Assembly (NCBI GenBank): GCA_032000125.1 | Contig: DAMALH010000002.1 | Span: 62,001 to 126,000, forward strand | Direction of reading: 5' to 3' | Source of the DNA: Dryocola sp032000125 | Lineage (GTDB): Bacteria > Pseudomonadota > Gammaproteobacteria > Enterobacterales > Enterobacteriaceae | DNA: 64,000 nucleotides | Part shown: positions 60,916-64,000 of the stretch, in pieces | Position numbering within the stretch: the first letter of the stretch is position 1 | How the letters are laid out: each line of letters opens with the position of its first letter | Position numbers and translations under genes: made by a program | The notes under the pieces: generated by a model | Databases searched by the model: none | What the model was told of the DNA's origin: nothing | What the model saw: only the letters and a program-made list of their open reading frames with translations

Positions 60916-61092
60916 AACAGTCTCGAATGTAAAAAACCGCGCTAGTTTACGCCCGGTAAAATATCGTGCAAGCGACGTGAACGATTGCGTTAAAATTAAC
61001 CATTGCAAAGCGGAGCTAAAGCAGTATTATCCTCCGGCTTTTAAAAAGCAGTACCTGGGTTCCCTCACCCCATTCATTAAAAAGGCGACAAT

Positions 61093-61758
61093 ATGACGCA
61101 GTTCCAAACTCAACGGCGTATGAAGGCGCTGTTCTGGCTATCGCTATTCCATTTGTTGGTGATCACCTCCAGCAACTATCTGGTGCAACTCCCGGTTTCG
61201 GTCTTCGGCTTCCACACGACCTGGGGCGCGTTCAGCTTCCCGTTTATCTTCCTGGCAACCGATCTGACGGTGCGGATTTTCGGCGCCCCGCTCGCACGGC
61301 GCATTATCTTCGTGGTCATGATCCCGGCACTGGTAATCTCTTACGGCATTTCGGCCCTGTTTTATATGGGCAACTGGCAAGGATTTGAGGCGCTGACGCA
61401 CTTCAATCTGTTTGTCGCCCGTATTGCCACCGCAAGCTTTATGGCTTACGCGCTGGGGCAGATTCTTGACGTGCACGTGTTTAACCGCCTTCGTCAGAGC
61501 AAGCGCTGGTGGCTTGCGCCATCGGCCTCAATGCTGTTCGGCAACGTCAGCGACACGCTCTCCTTCTTCTTTATCGCTTTCTGGCGCAGCCCGGATGCGT
61601 TTATGGCCCAGCACTGGGTTGAGATCGCCATCGTCGATTACTGCTTTAAGATTTTGATAAGCATGATTTTCTTCCTGCCTATGTATGGCATGCTGCTCAA
61701 TATGATGATGAAACGGCTGGTAGACAAATCTGAAATATCGGGGTTACAGCCGGGTTGA
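61093..61758 (+). CDS. yhhQ: Queuosine precursor transporter YhhQ
   Basis: 221 residues, equal to E. coli. Six or so hydrophobic segments; FPFIFLATDLTVRIFGAPLARR and the DVHVFNRLR stretch typify the family. E. coli YhhQ imports preQ0/preQ1 for queuosine tRNA modification. Divergent from tusA, 177 bases apart. Confidence 0.95.
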   Translation: MTQFQTQRRMKALFWLSLFHLLVITSSNYLVQLPVSVFGFHTTWGAFSFPFIFLATDLTVRIFGAPLARRIIFVVMIPALVISYGISALFYMGNWQGFEALTHFNLFVARIATASFMAYALGQILDVHVFNRLRQSKRWWLAPSASMLFGNVSDTLSFFFIAFWRSPDAFMAQHWVEIAIVDYCFKILISMIFFLPMYGMLLNMMMKRLVDKSEISGLQPG

Positions 61759-61830
61759 CCGCGCTTGAATTATCTTGTGCTAAGATGCTGGGATTGGCCT
61801 TAACGGCTTATTAACGTAAAGGATGAAGTC

Positions 61831-62388
61831 ATGCGTAACCTGGTTAAATATGTCGGTATCGGCCTGCTGGTCTTTGGTCTTGCCGCCTGCGATAACAACG
61901 ATACCAAAACCCCGACCGAAGGGACGGCAGCAGAAAGCAACGCCAACGCTCAGCCGGTTAGCCTGCTTGACGGCAAGGTGAATTTTGCCCTGCCGCCGGA
62001 TATGTCGGATCAAAGCGGTAAAGTGGGCACGCAGACGAATAATATGCATGTCTACTCCGACGCCACCGGCCAGAAAGCGGTTATCGTGATTATCGGCGAT
62101 AACACTACCGATGACTTAGCCGCACTGGCGAAACGCCTCGAAGACCAGCAGCGCGCGCGCGATCCGCAGCTTCAGGTGGTAACCAATAAATCCATCGAAC
62201 TCAAAGGCCACAGCCTGCAGCAGCTCGACACCATCATCTCGGCAAAAGGACAAACCGCGTACTCTTCGGTTGTTCTGAGCAAAGTGGACGATAAGCTGCT
62301 GACCATGCAGATTACGCTGCCCGCGGACAATCAGCAGCAGGCGCAGACCGCCGCTGAGAACATCATCAATACCCTCGTCATCAAGTAA
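61831..62388 (+). CDS. dcrB: Lipoprotein DcrB
   Basis: 185 residues, equal to E. coli. Lipobox LAAC at residues about 17-20, so the mature protein is lipid-anchored; Asp follows the Cys, which favours retention in the inner membrane. Known in E. coli as a host factor for phage C1 and C6 infection and as a partner in lipoprotein maturation. Ends exactly where yhhS ends on the other strand. Confidence 0.95.
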   Translation: MRNLVKYVGIGLLVFGLAACDNNDTKTPTEGTAAESNANAQPVSLLDGKVNFALPPDMSDQSGKVGTQTNNMHVYSDATGQKAVIVIIGDNTTDDLAALAKRLEDQQRARDPQLQVVTNKSIELKGHSLQQLDTIISAKGQTAYSSVVLSKVDDKLLTMQITLPADNQQQAQTAAENIINTLVIK

Positions 62389-63612
62389 TCAATCTGATGC
62401 GGGCGTCACGGCCTCCGGTTGCTCGACCGGAGGCCGTTTTTTTAACCGCCAGGCCAGAATCAGCGCGATAAAGACCAGCCCCGCCGCCGCCAGATAAATG
62501 ACCGGCACGCCCGCGTATGCCATCACAAGGCCAGCAAGGGGGCCGGTAATGCCGAGAGATAAATCCATAAACACGGTATAGGTCGCCAACGCGCTGCCCT
62601 GGTTTTGCTGCGGCACGACTTTCACCGCCACAACGCCCAGCGCCGGAAACACCAGCGAGAAACCTGCGCCAGTCAGAAACGTGCCGGCTTTCGCCATCCA
62701 GGGGTCGTCCGCCAGGCCCACCAGCAGCAGTCCGATAATTTCCACCACGAAGCAGATCGTCGCCACATTCAGCCCGCCCAGGCGGTTAATGCCGTTCGGG
62801 AAAAGTAAGCGAGTACCAACAAACGCGCAGCTAAACAGCGTGAGCGCAAACGCCGCGCCGTCCCAGCCTTTATCGTCATAGAACAGCGTGATAAACGTGG
62901 CGATAACGCCGAAGCCTGCGGATGCCAGCGCCAGCGCCATACCATAGAGCCAGACGCGCCCAAGCACCGCCCGGAACGGCAACGGCTTGCCTTTACCGGC
63001 CTTTACCGCCGGGCGCGGCAGCGCCAGCAGAAGGGCGACCAGCGCCACGGCCATAATAATTGCCGCCAGCAGCTTCAACCCGCCCATTTGCCAGAACAGC
63101 ACGCCAAGCGGCGCGCCAATCGCCATCGCGCCATAGGTGACGATACCGTTCCAGGAAATGACGCGTCCAATGTGCCGTGAGCCAACCACCCCCACGCCCC
63201 AAAGCGTGGAGCCGGTCCCGGCAAAACTTTGACCCACCCCCAGAATGACACGCCCCAGACAGAGCAACACTAAGCTCACCATCGGCCAGCCGCTGCCAAG
63301 CGCCGCCAGCAGATAGCTGACCCCGCTCAGAAAACAGCCGCATAGCCCAAACACGACTATTTTTTTTGGCCCGAGCAAATCCGCATAACGTCCGGCATGC
63401 GGTCGGCTTAACAACGTGGCAAAATATTGCAGGCTGATGACCAACCCCGCCCAAAAAGCGCTAAAGCCCATGACGTCATGAACATACCCCGGCAACACCG
63501 CCAGCGGCAGGCCGATAGTCAGGTAGCTTGCGAAGTTAAACATCACAACGGAAACGATTTGCAGATTAAGACGCAAACCGCCTGGCGCGGATTGAGGAGC
63601 TAGGTCAGGCAT
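62389..63612 (-). CDS. yhhS: MFS transporter YhhS
   Basis: 407 residues (E. coli 405). Twelve-segment major facilitator protein; the loop 2-3 motif is SRPHAGRYADLLGPKKIV. GTGSTLWGVGVVGSRHIGRVISWNG and FALTLFSCAFVGTRLLFPN are typical of YhhS. Substrate uncertain; arabinose and glyphosate efflux have been reported for E. coli. The last codons form the dcrB terminator on the opposite strand. Confidence 0.95.
   Translation of the reverse strand: MPDLAPQSAPGGLRLNLQIVSVVMFNFASYLTIGLPLAVLPGYVHDVMGFSAFWAGLVISLQYFATLLSRPHAGRYADLLGPKKIVVFGLCGCFLSGVSYLLAALGSGWPMVSLVLLCLGRVILGVGQSFAGTGSTLWGVGVVGSRHIGRVISWNGIVTYGAMAIGAPLGVLFWQMGGLKLLAAIIMAVALVALLLALPRPAVKAGKGKPLPFRAVLGRVWLYGMALALASAGFGVIATFITLFYDDKGWDGAAFALTLFSCAFVGTRLLFPNGINRLGGLNVATICFVVEIIGLLLVGLADDPWMAKAGTFLTGAGFSLVFPALGVVAVKVVPQQNQGSALATYTVFMDLSLGITGPLAGLVMAYAGVPVIYLAAAGLVFIALILAWRLKKRPPVEQPEAVTPASD
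62409..62443 (+). terminator. dcrB terminator inside the 3' end of yhhS
   Basis: CGGCCTCCGG TTGCTCGA CCGGAGGCCG followed by seven T on the + strand, 20 bases after the dcrB stop and fully within the yhhS coding sequence. Confidence 0.9.
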
Positions 63613-63754
63613 CAGTATTCACTTAGGCAACGGCGGTTGCCCAGTATAAACAGGTCCTGACCTGGATTTCAGCTACTGACTTTGCAACGGCACCCTGAAT
63701 AAGAAGCAAACAAAGCACTACACTATGAAGATTGATAACAGAAAGGAATTCTCC

Positions 63755-64000
63755 ATGACCCCCCTGGAATCCGATAAAGCCGGGTTACACATTCTTCTGA
63801 AGCTCTCCGCCCTGGTGATTATTCTTGCCGGGATCCACGCGGCGGCGGACATTATCGTGCAGCTCCTGATGGCGCTGTTTTTCGCCATCGTGCTCAACCC
63901 GCTCGTGACATGGTTTATTCGTCGCGGCGTAAAGCGTCCGCTGGCCATCTCTATCGTGGTCTTCGCGATGCTGATTTTGCTGACCCTGCTGATTGGCGTG
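63755..64000 (+). CDS. yhhT: AI-2E family membrane protein YhhT, 5' part (cut by window end)
   Basis: The first 82 codons only: MTPLESDKAGLHILLK, then ALVIILAGIHAAADIIV and QLLMALFFAIVLNPLVTWF, two hydrophobic segments matching the start of E. coli YhhT (about 350 residues). AAAGGAA lies about 8 bases upstream; an in-frame ATG at 63725 lacks a site. A putative PerM/YdiK-type permease of unknown substrate, divergent from yhhS. Confidence 0.92.
   Translation, partial: MTPLESDKAGLHILLKLSALVIILAGIHAAADIIVQLLMALFFAIVLNPLVTWFIRRGVKRPLAISIVVFAMLILLTLLIGV

Noticed and set aside
1..64000. tRNA, rRNA, CRISPR array, prophage or complete insertion sequence
   Set aside because: None seen: no clover-leaf gene, no regularly spaced repeats, no integrase or transposase reading frame.

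Overview
The window is a chromosomal segment of a member of the Enterobacteriaceae. Nearly every gene matches, in sequence and length, a gene of the E. coli feo-mal-glp-glg-gnt-ugp-liv-fts-zntA region. The gene content differs from E. coli K-12 in several places: no rpnA/yhgA between feoC and bioH, no rtc genes after malT, a TRAP transporter next to zntA, and a dead toxin-antitoxin pair after ugpB. This suggests a relative such as Enterobacter or Klebsiella rather than Escherichia. I cannot fix the genus from the sequence alone.

Layout. 1-4.2 kb: end of feoB, feoC, bioH, gntX and nfuA (iron uptake, biotin precursor, Fe-S carrier). 4.2-11.9 kb: malQ and malP, then divergent malT (maltodextrin use). 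11.9-15.6 kb: glpD, then divergent glpEGR (glycerol-3-phosphate), in inverted order relative to E. coli as I remember it. 15.6-25.1 kb: the glycogen operon glgBXCAP, read leftwards. 25.3-33.5 kb: asd, yhgN, gntUKR, yhhW, yhhX, the sRNA gene ryhB next to an ERIC element, and yhhY. 33.7-41.0 kb: ggt, yhhA and the phosphate-starvation operon ugpBAECQ. 41.1-41.6 kb: phd-doc remnants. 41.7-48.5 kb: the branched-chain amino acid transporter livKHMGF, with panM and livJ. 48.8-53.1 kb: rpoH and ftsYEX. 53.3-57.6 kb: rsmD, yhhL, yhhM, yhhN, zntA. 57.6-60.5 kb: a TRAP transporter operon (dctPQM type). 60.7-64 kb: tusA, yhhQ, dcrB, yhhS and the start of yhhT.

How the genes work together. MalP/MalQ and the Glg proteins handle alpha-1,4-glucans from opposite ends: maltodextrin breakdown versus glycogen synthesis and turnover. 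UgpBAEC imports glycerol-3-phosphate diesters, UgpQ hydrolyses them, and GlpD oxidises the glycerol-3-phosphate. GntR controls gluconate uptake (GntU) and phosphorylation (GntK). The TRAP operon has a palindrome resembling a KdgR operator upstream, which would link it to hexuronate-type substrates.

The most unusual structure is a pair of about 141-bp sequences in inverted orientation, after gntU and after yhhY. They match base for base without gaps (roughly 88% by eye). Each is bracketed by two copies of a terminator-like hairpin whose sequence is specific to that locus. I do not recognise this element. Other points of note are the phd-doc fossil, the ERIC element abutting the ryhB terminator, a family of CCCTCTCCC palindromes flanking the inverted glp block, and a dcrB terminator lying inside the end of yhhS.
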